The translations under genes were made by a program, and so were the position numbers. A DNA stretch of 41,324 nt from [Clostridium] symbiosum (lineage in GTDB: Bacteria; Bacillota; Clostridia; Lachnospirales; Lachnospiraceae), in assembly GCA_021769625.1 (NCBI GenBank), contig JAETSN010000036.1:1-41324 (forward strand), in the 5' to 3' direction. Shown here in pieces: positions 16,357 through 24,129 of this stretch. Position 1 is the first letter of the stretch. Each line of letters begins with the position of its first letter. The notes beneath the pieces were generated by a model. It ran no database searches. It was not told the DNA's origin and worked only from the letters and a program-made list of their open reading frames with translations.

Positions 16357-16428
16357 TGTATAATTCAGAATTGCTACGATCAGCAGAGCCATAGTCAATA
16401 TCACCATGAATTCTTCATATGTACTCAT
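16345..16428 (-). CDS. Small hydrophobic type I toxin (holin-like/Fst-TxpA type)
   Basis: A 27-residue peptide that starts MSTYEEFMVILTMALLIVAI and ends LNYTHKK is encoded on the minus strand. It has a short polar N-terminus, one membrane helix and a basic tail, the pattern of the many annotated putative holin-like toxins of Firmicutes. Such peptides insert in the membrane and are held off by an antisense RNA. A ribosome binding site AAAGGGGTGG lies 4 bp before the ATG. The stop codon is inside the terminator stem. The converging promoter at 16217 supplies the expected antisense RNA. It is too short for ordinary gene callers. Confidence 0.8.
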   Translation of the reverse strand: MSTYEEFMVILTMALLIVAILNYTHKK

Positions 16429-16496
16429 AATACCACCCCTTTCTGCAAGACTTAGAACAGGAATGGAGCACGTCCTCCGGCTGCCCGGCTAAGCAT

Positions 16497-16505
16497 ATTA
16501 TATCA
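16497..16505 (-). promoter_or_regulatory. Toxin promoter, extended -10
   Basis: TGATATAAT on the minus strand (16505-16497) is a perfect extended -10 box (TGnTATAAT); no good -35 box is visible. Predicted start near 16490 gives a leader of about 60 nt. The box overlaps the 23-bp palindrome at 16502-16524. Confidence 0.65.
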
Positions 16506-16560
16506 TGAATCTGAGATTCATGATTGCCATTTGCCGCTCGCCGAATGAACAAGTTCATTC
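16502..16560. repeat. Two adjacent short palindromes
   Basis: ATCATGAATCT, G, AGATTCATGAT (16502-16524) is a perfect palindrome with 11-bp arms. GAATGAAC, AA, GTTCATTC (16543-16560) has 8-bp arms. They lie between the toxin promoter and the TTTAGAG promoter at 16757. A palindrome of the same tight-loop form occurs at 23896-23917. They may be protein-binding sites or REP-like sequences. The remainder of 16561-16750 is AT-rich and I see no gene in it. Confidence 0.5.
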
Positions 16561-16756
16561 TTCTCGCTAACGCTCATTATATTATCAAAGAACGATATAT
16601 GATCTACAGGAAAAAGCAAATACGACAAAATGTTTTGTAAAATGGGAAATAAGCCGGAAAAACTGAGAAACAAGAAAGCCGGATAAGCTGTTCTGATATT
16701 AATTTTTAGTATTACACATCTCATAATATCCCACAACCCGGAAAAAATGAAATATA

Positions 16757-16790
16757 TTTAGAGAAAACTTAGAGGATAGTCTGTTATGAT
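16757..16790 (+). promoter_or_regulatory. Promoter of the lipoprotein cluster with TTTAGAG direct repeats
   Basis: TTTAGAG (16757-16763), AAAA, CTTAGAG (16768-16774), 10 bp ending TCTGT, TATGAT (16785-16790). The box spacing and distance to the -10 match the response-regulator promoter exactly. The leader contains two hairpins, AGAGCCG/CGGCTCT (16799-16818) and AAAAGTCA/TGACTTTT (16827-16854); the second could act as an attenuator. Confidence 0.8.
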
Positions 16791-16897
16791 GCTGATGTAG
16801 AGCCGGGGATGCGGCTCTGCGCATAGAAAAGTCAAATAACGGGCCCTGACTTTTGAAGAACAAGTATGTGTTATAAAAATCAGGAGGGTAAAAGAGA

Positions 16898-17557
16898 ATG
16901 AAGTACATAAAGAAAAGTATAAGGAAAAGATTCGCCATAACAGGTGTTATCATGGTGATGGGGCTGGGGCTTACCGGCTGTACGAAGACAAATGAGAGCG
17001 CGGGGGACGCCGAAGCCCCCACGGTGGAGGCGGAGGATCTGCCGGCGGCAAAAGATCCAGGAGATGGAAAGGTATTGGGAAAAAACGCAGAAGGCGATGA
17101 GGCGTACGGAGAAAATGCAGAGGATGGGAAGTCGTCCGGGGATGAAGGAGGAGGACAGAATGCGGATTCATCTGATAACGGTCAAAAAGATGCAGATATC
17201 TCTTCTCTGCACGATATTCCGGACACGGAGAGCGATCTATACGGTGACATTTACGAAGTCGGAGAGAAACAGTTTACAGTGACGGAAATCTATACGGATA
17301 CGCTTGAGGACGGGAGTGGTATTATGGTGATGGGAGCGCCCGGAACGGAGGCGGAATCCCCGAAGATCACAGTGGCCTATGACGATAACACCGTGTTTGA
17401 AAAGCAGAAGATCTGGAACGGCGGCGCGAGCCATGAAGAAAAGGAAGGTTCGGCGGCGGATCTGCAGAAAGGTTTCACGGTGGAGATGTGGGGAAGCTAT
17501 GAAGGGGATGTGTTCCATGCGACGGCGATCAGGATCGTGGAAGTGATACTGGAATAA
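16898..17557 (+). CDS. Lipoprotein of unknown function
   Basis: A 219-residue predicted lipoprotein with signal peptide and lipobox GLTGC (C28). Residues 30-105 are an acidic, Gly-rich, low-complexity linker. A compact C-terminal domain (about 108-219) is rich in beta strands (GDIYEVGEKQFTVTEIYTD, PKITVAYDDNTVFE, FTVEMWGSYEGDVFHATAIR) and resembles a small OB-like or barrel domain. I do not recognise the family. AGGAGGG precedes the ATG. It is the first gene after the TTTAGAG promoter and is followed by two large fusion lipoproteins, so it may be an accessory or sensing component of that system. Confidence 0.8.
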   Translation: MKYIKKSIRKRFAITGVIMVMGLGLTGCTKTNESAGDAEAPTVEAEDLPAAKDPGDGKVLGKNAEGDEAYGENAEDGKSSGDEGGGQNADSSDNGQKDADISSLHDIPDTESDLYGDIYEVGEKQFTVTEIYTDTLEDGSGIMVMGAPGTEAESPKITVAYDDNTVFEKQKIWNGGASHEEKEGSAADLQKGFTVEMWGSYEGDVFHATAIRIVEVILE

Positions 17558-17722
17558 CGGGTGTTTTTGATCCGACAGAGAAGTACAGGCATTACTGCGG
17601 CAGATGGCCGATAGAGCGGCAACATTGGGAGCCAATCTGTTATCACGGCTCGGAGGCAGTACAGGAGGAATCAGGAACAGATGGAAACTGCGCAGAATGT
17701 GCGCGGAAGTGGAGAATGGAAT

Positions 17723-20305
17723 ATGAAAAAATTCGGAAAACAGACAGCATTATTTTGCGCAGGCATGATCGGTGTTTTTCTGCTTGCGGGCTGCGACGGC
17801 AGCGGTAAGGAGAACGAGGCGGACGCACCGAAGGCAAATGAGAGCAGCGCCGCAGATACGGAAGGCGGGGAAAAGAGCATGGGGCGGTATCTGGAGCGGG
17901 AGATCACGGTGCCGGAGGAGGTAAATGCCATGAGCACTTATCCGGTTGCCTACCTGCAAAAACAGGGCGGCGGTGAGCTTGTGCTCGCGGAGATGCTGGC
18001 GGGCAGGTATGTCTCCGCGGACGCGGGCGAGAGTTGGGAGTATGCGGACTGTTTCTGGCAGGATCTGATCCCGGCGGCATATCTGGCGGATATCGCGCTC
18101 TCCCCGGACGGGGCGGCGGCAGTGGTATACAGCCCCCATGCGGAGGACGGGGAGAGCACGGACGGGGAGGCTTCTGATGGGGCAGGATCCTCCGGACAGG
18201 AGACAGATGCTGCCGGGGAGGGAAGCGTCAGGACAACAGGATCCTCCGGACAGGAGGCGGATGCTGCCGGGGAGGGAAGCATCAGGACAACAGGATCCCC
18301 CGGACAGGAGGCGGATGCTGCCGGGGCAGCGGAGTCATTCAGTGCCGAAGCAGAGGAAAGTGAGGAAAAGTCAGGCACAGATATCGGGCAGGATTCCTTT
18401 GATATGGTGTGGAAGGCAGCGTATTTTGACCCAGAGGGGAACATGACGGAGCTGGACTTTCCCGAGGAAAGCGATAGGAGGGTACAGAAGCTGGCCTTTG
18501 ACAGACAGGGTGGGCTTTACGGCTTTACGCTTGACGGCGGGGCATACAGGATCGATCTTGCGGACGGTACAAAGAAGAAGCTGTTTGATACGGAGGGGAT
18601 CGTGGATTTCGTCTGTCTTACGGAGCAATATATGGTTGGGTTTACCACCAGAAATGAGGCTGTCATTTACGATCTGGAAAAAGAGGCATTGGCGGAGGAG
18701 GATAAGATACTGCAGGCCTTCATCAGCGAAAATCTCGGAAATGCCATCGGCGGTATGGAGAGGGGACATGAGCTGATCGCGGCTGCGGGAGAACAGAAAG
18801 ATATCATCTATTTTGCCTTCAGAGGCGGCCTTTACCGGCATGTGATCGGCGGGAGCGCCATCGAGCAGGTCATCGACGGCGCCACCTCTTCCTTCGGTGA
18901 TCCCAGTATGACGATGATGGATATGGTGATGCTGCCGGATAACGAGTTTGCGGTACTCTATGATGATGTGAGGCTGTATCGGTACACGTATGATCCTGAT
19001 GTGCCGTCGGTTCCCGAGAAGCAGTTGACGGTATACAGCCTTGTGGAAAATTATTCTATGCGTCAGGCGGTGAGCCTCTTCCAGAAGATGCATCAGGATG
19101 TGTATATCCGCTACGAGATCGGCATGTCCGGGACGGACGGCATGACGAGGGAGGATGCGGTGCGGAATCTGAATACAAAGATCATGTCCGGGGAGGGACC
19201 GGATATCCTGCTGCTGGATGGACTGCCGCAGGATTCCTATGTGGAGAAGGGGATCCTGGCGGACATGAGCGGCGTGGTGGACGGCTTTGCCGGGGAGGAG
19301 GAACTGTTTTCGAATGTGGTGGAAGCCTGCCGGAAGGACGGGAAAATCTACGCGCTGCCCATCAGGATACAGATACCGATGATGGCGGGCGATGAAAAGT
19401 ATGTGGAAAAAGTAAAGGATATCGACACTTTGGCGGATGCGGTGGAGGAGATCAGGGAGGAAAATCCCGAAGGCGCGGTTCTCGGGCTGAGATCGGAGGA
19501 ACAGCTTTTGTATGTGCTGAGCCTGACATCTTCCGCGGCATGGACGGACGGGAACGGAAAGATAGACGAGCAGGCGCTGGAGGAATTTCTTGCGGCGGCA
19601 AGCCGGATCTGGCAGGCGGAAGTTTCCGGCGTGGATGTAGAGTGGCTGAGAGACAAAACGAATTTCAGTTCCGGGTTTTCGGGGGAAGACCAGTATTACG
19701 CAACACTTTCCACCAATGCGATCAGTATCGCTGTCGGGGAGCAGAAATTAGCAGTGGGAAAAGTATACCGCGTGGATTTTGATTACGCCATGATGACCAG
19801 TATTGCGGGGTTATCAGAAGATGATTTCGGTTTCGGGCTCTGGGACGGACAGGTGAGCGGCGGCTTTATTCCGGATGGGATGGCAGGCGTTGCGACGATC
19901 TCCGCGGAGAATGAACTGGCGGTGGAGTTTTATAAATTCCTGTTCGGCAGGGAGCTGCAGGATATGGATCTCTCCGGCGGGCTGCCCGTGAATAAGGCTT
20001 CCTTTGATACTTTTGCGGTAAATCCGAGGGCGGGATCGATCGGGGGAGATGAAGAGCTGTCGGGAAGCCTCGCCATGGAGAGCAACGACGGGAAATATTT
20101 CAGCATTGACGTGAGATGGCCGAAGGAGGAGGAGTTTGGGAAGCTGAGAGAGATGGCAGGCTCGGTCTCCCGGATCAGTACGGGAGATGCCGCCATAGAG
20201 GAGGCGGTTTACGAGATCGGGCCGGATGCCCTGAACGGCAATATGACGCCTGAGGAGGCGGTGAGGGAGATCGTGAAGAAATCCGCGATCTATCTGGCAG
20301 AGTGA
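17723..20305 (+). CDS. Lipoprotein fusing an Asp-box/propeller-like region to a solute-binding domain, paralog 1
   Basis: The 860-residue lipoprotein starts MKKFGKQTALFCAGMIGVFL with lipobox LLAGC (C24). An upstream in-frame ATG at 17681 would bury this signal peptide, so ATG 17723 is preferred. Residues about 45-430 look like a beta-propeller: an Asp-box SADAGESW (98-105) and strands such as GGLYGFTLDGGAYRID. Asp-boxes are known from sialidase-like and YCF48-like propellers. An acidic linker with three repeats (about 155-204) interrupts it. From about 433 to the end is a family 1 solute-binding domain (QLTVYSLVEN, SGEGPDILLLDGLP, IYALPIRIQIPMMAG). The C-terminus IVKKSAIYLAE is shared by all three paralogs. 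Paralog 2 follows after 124 bp. Confidence 0.85.
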   Translation: MKKFGKQTALFCAGMIGVFLLAGCDGSGKENEADAPKANESSAADTEGGEKSMGRYLEREITVPEEVNAMSTYPVAYLQKQGGGELVLAEMLAGRYVSADAGESWEYADCFWQDLIPAAYLADIALSPDGAAAVVYSPHAEDGESTDGEASDGAGSSGQETDAAGEGSVRTTGSSGQEADAAGEGSIRTTGSPGQEADAAGAAESFSAEAEESEEKSGTDIGQDSFDMVWKAAYFDPEGNMTELDFPEESDRRVQKLAFDRQGGLYGFTLDGGAYRIDLADGTKKKLFDTEGIVDFVCLTEQYMVGFTTRNEAVIYDLEKEALAEEDKILQAFISENLGNAIGGMERGHELIAAAGEQKDIIYFAFRGGLYRHVIGGSAIEQVIDGATSSFGDPSMTMMDMVMLPDNEFAVLYDDVRLYRYTYDPDVPSVPEKQLTVYSLVENYSMRQAVSLFQKMHQDVYIRYEIGMSGTDGMTREDAVRNLNTKIMSGEGPDILLLDGLPQDSYVEKGILADMSGVVDGFAGEEELFSNVVEACRKDGKIYALPIRIQIPMMAGDEKYVEKVKDIDTLADAVEEIREENPEGAVLGLRSEEQLLYVLSLTSSAAWTDGNGKIDEQALEEFLAAASRIWQAEVSGVDVEWLRDKTNFSSGFSGEDQYYATLSTNAISIAVGEQKLAVGKVYRVDFDYAMMTSIAGLSEDDFGFGLWDGQVSGGFIPDGMAGVATISAENELAVEFYKFLFGRELQDMDLSGGLPVNKASFDTFAVNPRAGSIGGDEELSGSLAMESNDGKYFSIDVRWPKEEEFGKLREMAGSVSRISTGDAAIEEAVYEIGPDALNGNMTPEEAVREIVKKSAIYLAE
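18185..18333 (+). repeat. In-frame 54-bp tandem repeat
   Basis: Units start at 18185, 18239 and 18293, each beginning GGATCC; two are full length and the third is about 40 bp. They encode 18-residue units of the form GSSGQEADAAGEGS plus RTT-like residues. The near identity points to recent expansion. The paralogous linker at about 20865-21100 is also acidic but differs in sequence. Confidence 0.9.
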
Positions 20306-20429
20306 GATACAGAACGGATCATACAGAGCGAAATATTACGGAATGGCATATGCAGAAAAGAATATACGGAACAGGTCATTATAGGAAGGACTATTATAGA
20401 ACAGGCGCTGACAGGAAGTGGGTGATTGA

Positions 20430-23015
20430 ATGAAAAAAATAAAGAGATGGACAGCACTGTTATGTGCAGGAGTGATGGCGGCGGCTTTTCTGACGGGCTG
20501 CGGCAAAGGCGGAAGTGACGATACCGCCAGTCAGCCGAAGCAGGAGGAAAAGAAAAATACTGCCGCGGCGGAAGAAGAAAATACGGAAAAGAGCATGGGG
20601 CGTTATCTGGAAAGGGAGATGGCGCTGCCGGAGGAGATCAGCGAGATGGTGCCGTATCCGATCCCCTATATAAAAATGCTGGAGGACGGCAGTATGATGC
20701 TGGCGGAAAAAACCGCGGGAAGATATATTTCGCAGGACGGCGGGGAAACATGGGAGTCTGACGGGAATCCCTGGCGGGAAACTGCAAAAGATCTCTATGT
20801 GACGGATATAGCGATCTCCCCGGCGGGCGCCGTAGTCATGCTGGGGTTCCCCACAGGAAGTGGTGAAAGATCGGAAGCAGGAGCAGAGGAGAGTGAAACG
20901 ACGGAAGTTTCCGATGAGGACAGTGCGGAGGCAGAGGCAGGAGCGGACAGCGAGACACAAAAAGCCGGGAGAGCATCAGGGAATGATGATGGTGCGGAGG
21001 AAGCCGGGGGGGCATCGGAGGCTGAAGCTGCGGAAGATAGTGCAGAGTCGGAAAACGGATCGGAGAATGAGACAAAAGAAGCCGGCGGATCATCGGATCC
21101 GACGAGGAAAGAATTGGACTGGCAGTACTATTATTATGATGCGGACGGGAACGAGGCGAAACTGGAACTGGGGCTGTCAGGGACGGAGATCAGGCATTTT
21201 GCCTTTGACGGCGAAAACAGGCTCTATGGTTTTGCAAGCGACGGGAAAGCTTACCGGATCGATCCCGGAGACGGAAGCAAAAAAGAACTCTTTACAACGG
21301 ACGGAACGGTGGATTTTGCCTGTTTTACCAAACAGTATATGGTCGGCGTCACAACGAGGAGCGGCGTTGTCGTGTATGACACGAAGCAGGATGTCCTGCT
21401 GGATACGGATGAAGTGCTGCAGGAGTTCATCGGACAGAATCTGGGGCTTGGCATCGGCGGCAGCGATGTGGGCCACAGCGTTGTCATGACGGCGGGGGAG
21501 CAGGAGGATATCATTTACTTTGCCTTCGACGGCGGATTGTACCGGCATGTGATCGGCGGGGCGGCGATCGAGCAGATCATCGACGGGACGACTTCCACCT
21601 TCGGAGATCCCAGTGTGATGCTGATGGATATGATGATGCTGCCGGATAATGAGTTTGCGGTGCTCTATACGGGCATGCAACTGTACCGGTATACCTATGA
21701 CCCGAATGTGCCGACAGTGCCGGATCAGCAGCTCAGGATATACAGCCTTGTGGAAAACACTTCCGTCCGGCAGGCGGTGAGCATGTTCCAGAAGGCACAT
21801 CAGGACGTATATATCCGCTACGAGATCGGCATGTCGGGGGATGACGGCGTGACAAAGGAGGATGCGGTGCGGAACCTGAACACAAAGATCATGTCGGGGG
21901 AAGGGCCTGATATCCTGCTGTTGGACGGCCTGCCGCGGGCTTCTTACGAGGAGAAGGGTATTCTGGCGGACTTAAGCGGCATAACAGCAGAAATGGACGG
22001 CGACGCGGCGCTGTTTCCGAATATCATAGAGGCTTGCACGAAGGACGGGAAGGTCTATGCATTGCCCATCAGAATACAGCTTCCGCTGATGGCGGGAAGG
22101 ATCGAGGATGTGAAGAAGGCAAAAGATCTGGAATCCCTTGCGGCGCTGCTCGAGGAGATGCGGAGAGAGAAGCCGGAGGGCGCCCTGCTGGGGGTGAGAA
22201 CGCCGGAGCAGCTTATCTATATCCTGCGCATGAGCAGTTCTGCGGCATGGACGGACGAGAAGGGAAATATTGATGAACAGGCGTTGGAGGAGTTCCTTGC
22301 GGCGGCAAAGCGCATCTGGCAGGCGGAAATTTCGGGCGTGCCGGCGGAGGATCTCGGCGTGCGCGAGGGCGGATATGGTTCCCTGGATGACAAATACAAG
22401 GAGTATTACGGAAATGTCTCCGGCAGCGCGGAGAGCATCATGATGGAGATGCAGCAGTTTGCGGTGGGACGGGTGCGCGGCGTTGACTTTGAGTACGACA
22501 TGTTGACCACTTTGGAGGAACAGGAGGATGACTTTGGTTTCGATGTCTGGAACGGGCAGGTGAGAGGCGGCTTTATGAGCAACACCCTTGTCGGGATCTC
22601 GGCAAATTCCATGGACAACGAACTGGCGGTGGAGTTTTATAAATACCTGTTCGGGAAGGAACTGCAGGATGTGGATCTGTACGACGGCCTGCCGGTGAAT
22701 ATGGCTTCCTTTGAGAGCCTGAAAGAAAACCCGCGGGCGGGGCTGATAGAGGGGGCGGATGAACGCGCCGCAGGCTCCATCGGTACGAGCACGCAGGACG
22801 GAAAGTATTTCGGCATTGAACTGCTGTGGCCGACGGAGGAGGAGTTTGAGCGGCTGAAAGGCATGATGTCTTCGGTTTCCCGGATCAGCACCGGCGATGA
22901 GACGATAGAGAATACGGTCTGCGAGATCGGCGCGAGAGCGCTGGAGGGCGGGATCACGCCTGCGGAGGCGGTGCAGGAGATCGTGAAGAAGTCGGCGATC
23001 TATCTGGCGGAGTGA
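20430..23015 (+). CDS. Lipoprotein fusing an Asp-box/propeller-like region to a solute-binding domain, paralog 2
   Basis: The 861-residue lipoprotein has signal peptide MKKIKRWTALLCAGVMAAAF and lipobox LTGC (C24). It closely resembles paralog 1 along its length: the shared MGRYLERE segment, Asp-box SQDGGETW (101-108), a long Glu/Ala/Ser-rich linker (about 145-225), then strands RLYGFASDGKAYRID. A family 1 binding domain starts at about 435 (QLRIYSLVEN, KIMSGEGPDILLLDGLP). The linkers are the most divergent part, as expected for surface spacers. It probably belongs to the transcription unit starting at 16790. The 124-bp gap before it holds degenerate ACGGAA/ATTATAG-like repeats and no clear promoter. 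Close similarity with paralog 1 shows a tandem duplication. Confidence 0.85.
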   Translation: MKKIKRWTALLCAGVMAAAFLTGCGKGGSDDTASQPKQEEKKNTAAAEEENTEKSMGRYLEREMALPEEISEMVPYPIPYIKMLEDGSMMLAEKTAGRYISQDGGETWESDGNPWRETAKDLYVTDIAISPAGAVVMLGFPTGSGERSEAGAEESETTEVSDEDSAEAEAGADSETQKAGRASGNDDGAEEAGGASEAEAAEDSAESENGSENETKEAGGSSDPTRKELDWQYYYYDADGNEAKLELGLSGTEIRHFAFDGENRLYGFASDGKAYRIDPGDGSKKELFTTDGTVDFACFTKQYMVGVTTRSGVVVYDTKQDVLLDTDEVLQEFIGQNLGLGIGGSDVGHSVVMTAGEQEDIIYFAFDGGLYRHVIGGAAIEQIIDGTTSTFGDPSVMLMDMMMLPDNEFAVLYTGMQLYRYTYDPNVPTVPDQQLRIYSLVENTSVRQAVSMFQKAHQDVYIRYEIGMSGDDGVTKEDAVRNLNTKIMSGEGPDILLLDGLPRASYEEKGILADLSGITAEMDGDAALFPNIIEACTKDGKVYALPIRIQLPLMAGRIEDVKKAKDLESLAALLEEMRREKPEGALLGVRTPEQLIYILRMSSSAAWTDEKGNIDEQALEEFLAAAKRIWQAEISGVPAEDLGVREGGYGSLDDKYKEYYGNVSGSAESIMMEMQQFAVGRVRGVDFEYDMLTTLEEQEDDFGFDVWNGQVRGGFMSNTLVGISANSMDNELAVEFYKYLFGKELQDVDLYDGLPVNMASFESLKENPRAGLIEGADERAAGSIGTSTQDGKYFGIELLWPTEEEFERLKGMMSSVSRISTGDETIENTVCEIGARALEGGITPAEAVQEIVKKSAIYLAE

Positions 23016-23092
23016 GCAAGGCCGGCAGAAAACTTATAGCTGCCTGTCTGAGCTGGATTGTTACATTTATCGGATTTTCTGCAAAGTTTATG

Positions 23093-23121
23093 TTGCAGAT
23101 ATATGCATATAAAGATATAAT
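23093..23121 (+). promoter_or_regulatory. Promoter and probable operator of the Phd/RelE-type pair
   Basis: TTGCAG (23093-23098), 17-bp spacer, TATAAT (23116-23121). The spacer contains the perfect 12-bp palindrome TATATGCATATA (23100-23111), a natural site for autorepression by the antitoxin. Confidence 0.75.
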
Positions 23122-23171
23122 ATGACTATACTATTTTGGAATAATTTTATTTTTGCAGAAAGGAAACATAT

Positions 23172-23453
23172 ATGGAAGCAATCAGGCCGTCTTCAGATTT
23201 GAGAAACCATTACAATGATATATCCAAACAATGCCACGAAGAACGAAATCCGGTTATTATTACAGTAAATGGCAGGGGTGATACAGCTATTTTGGGTTTA
23301 CAGGATTATTACCAGATGAAATCAGAACTGGAATTATTGCGGACATTGGCGGAAGCAGAGAATGATGTTGTAAATGGAAGAGTTGCATCAATGCAGGATA
23401 CGTTTGACGATTTAAGAAAATCTTTGTTGGAGAGAAAAGCAAATGAAATATAG
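23172..23453 (+). CDS. Phd/YefM family antitoxin
   Basis: This 93-residue protein starts MEAIRPSSDLRNHYNDISKQ and contains PVIITVNGRGDTAILGLQDY, the Phd/YefM fold that binds DNA as a dimer. Its C-terminal half should wrap around and neutralise the toxin. AAAGGA lies upstream of the ATG. Its stop overlaps the toxin start by 11 bp, typical of coupled antitoxin-toxin pairs. The pair is AT-richer than the flanking lipoprotein genes, which suggests acquisition by transfer. Confidence 0.9.
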   Translation: MEAIRPSSDLRNHYNDISKQCHEERNPVIITVNGRGDTAILGLQDYYQMKSELELLRTLAEAENDVVNGRVASMQDTFDDLRKSLLERKANEI

Positions 23454-23754
23454 TGTGATCAGAACCGACAAAGCGGATGAGCAATTAAGAGATATTATTT
23501 TTTATATAGCCGATGATTCCGGCAGCGTAGATATAGCATTAAATTATCTTGATAAAATGGAAAAAGCTATAAACAGCTTAAAAGATTTTCCAATGTCAGG
23601 AAGTTTGCCAAGGTATTCTATATTGAAAAAACAGGGTTTTAGAGTTCTTATCGTGGAAAAGCATCTGGTATTTTATAAAGTATATGAGGATAAGAAAGAA
23701 GTTGTCATATATGCAATCGTAGATGGCAGACGTGAATACAGGAATTTGGTCTGA
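23443..23754 (+). CDS. RelE/ParE superfamily toxin
   Basis: The 103-residue protein shows the RelE/ParE fold: an N-terminal helical hairpin (KADEQLRDIIFYIADDSGSV, ALNYLDKMEKAINSLKDFP) followed by strands FRVLIVEKHLVFYKVY and EVVIYAIVDGRREYRNL. The ending, YAIVDGRREY, fits the family in which members cleave mRNA on the ribosome or poison gyrase; which of the two cannot be decided from sequence. It overlaps its antitoxin gene. The pair sits between paralogs 2 and 3 of the fusion lipoproteins. Confidence 0.9.
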   Translation: MKYSVIRTDKADEQLRDIIFYIADDSGSVDIALNYLDKMEKAINSLKDFPMSGSLPRYSILKKQGFRVLIVEKHLVFYKVYEDKKEVVIYAIVDGRREYRNLV

Positions 23755-23830
23755 CGGATCACAAATGTAAAGGGCTGGTTCTGATGAGGGGATCCTGCTT
23801 TTTGCAAATGGCAGATAGAGCGTATGTATA

Positions 23831-23880
23831 TAAGACTGGAGTAAATCTGTATGACAGGAACATTGCTCCAGTCTTATTTT
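23831..23880 (+). terminator. Intrinsic terminator after the toxin-antitoxin pair
   Basis: TAAGACTGGAG (23831-23841) pairs with CTCCAGTCTTA (about 23867-23876) across a long loop and is followed by TTTTTATT. It lies about 80 bp after the toxin gene and isolates the downstream TTTAGAG promoter. Confidence 0.75.
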
Positions 23881-23895
23881 TATTCCCGCGAGCAA

Positions 23896-23917
23896 AATGC
23901 CAAGCTTGCTTGGCATT
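23896..23917. repeat. Short palindrome
   Basis: AATGCCAAGC, TT, GCTTGGCATT is a perfect palindrome with 10-bp arms, 46 bp upstream of the TTTAGAG boxes at 23963. It resembles in form the palindrome at 16543-16560. Function unknown; possible REP-like sequence or operator. Confidence 0.55.
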
Positions 23918-23962
23918 AGCCAAAGTGTTGCGCTTGCGACGGGATGATTGACTTCTGCAAAG

Positions 23963-23996
23963 TTTAGAGATTCTTTAGAGATTATTCTGGTATGCT
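23963..23996 (+). promoter_or_regulatory. Promoter of paralog 3 and the permeases with TTTAGAG direct repeats
   Basis: TTTAGAG (23963-23969), ATTC, TTTAGAG (23974-23980), 10 bp ending TCTGG, TATGCT (23991-23996). Both boxes are perfect here, and the spacing is identical to the two other sites. Predicted leader is about 125 nt. With the terminator and palindrome above, this accounts for the 375-bp gap 23755-24129. Confidence 0.82.
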
Positions 23997-24129
23997 TTAC
24001 ATACGGATAAGGCATTGATTGAGGGACATGTCAGTCATGTGGATGTTTCATGCGGATGTGTATCTATAGCAGACGAAAAATAAATTTATCGTTTGCTATA
24101 TATCAGGGAAAGCCGGGAGGGGAATGCAA

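Larger units (their letters stand above)
16243..16499. repeat. Inverted repeat framing the type I toxin locus
   Basis: The 24-bp arms are 16243-16266 (AATATGCTTAGCAGGACAGC, then CGGA) and 16476-16499, identical at 22 of 24 positions when one is reverse-complemented. Each arm overlaps the -10 region of one of the two converging promoters, so both RNAs would begin with nearly the same sequence. Confidence 0.7.
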
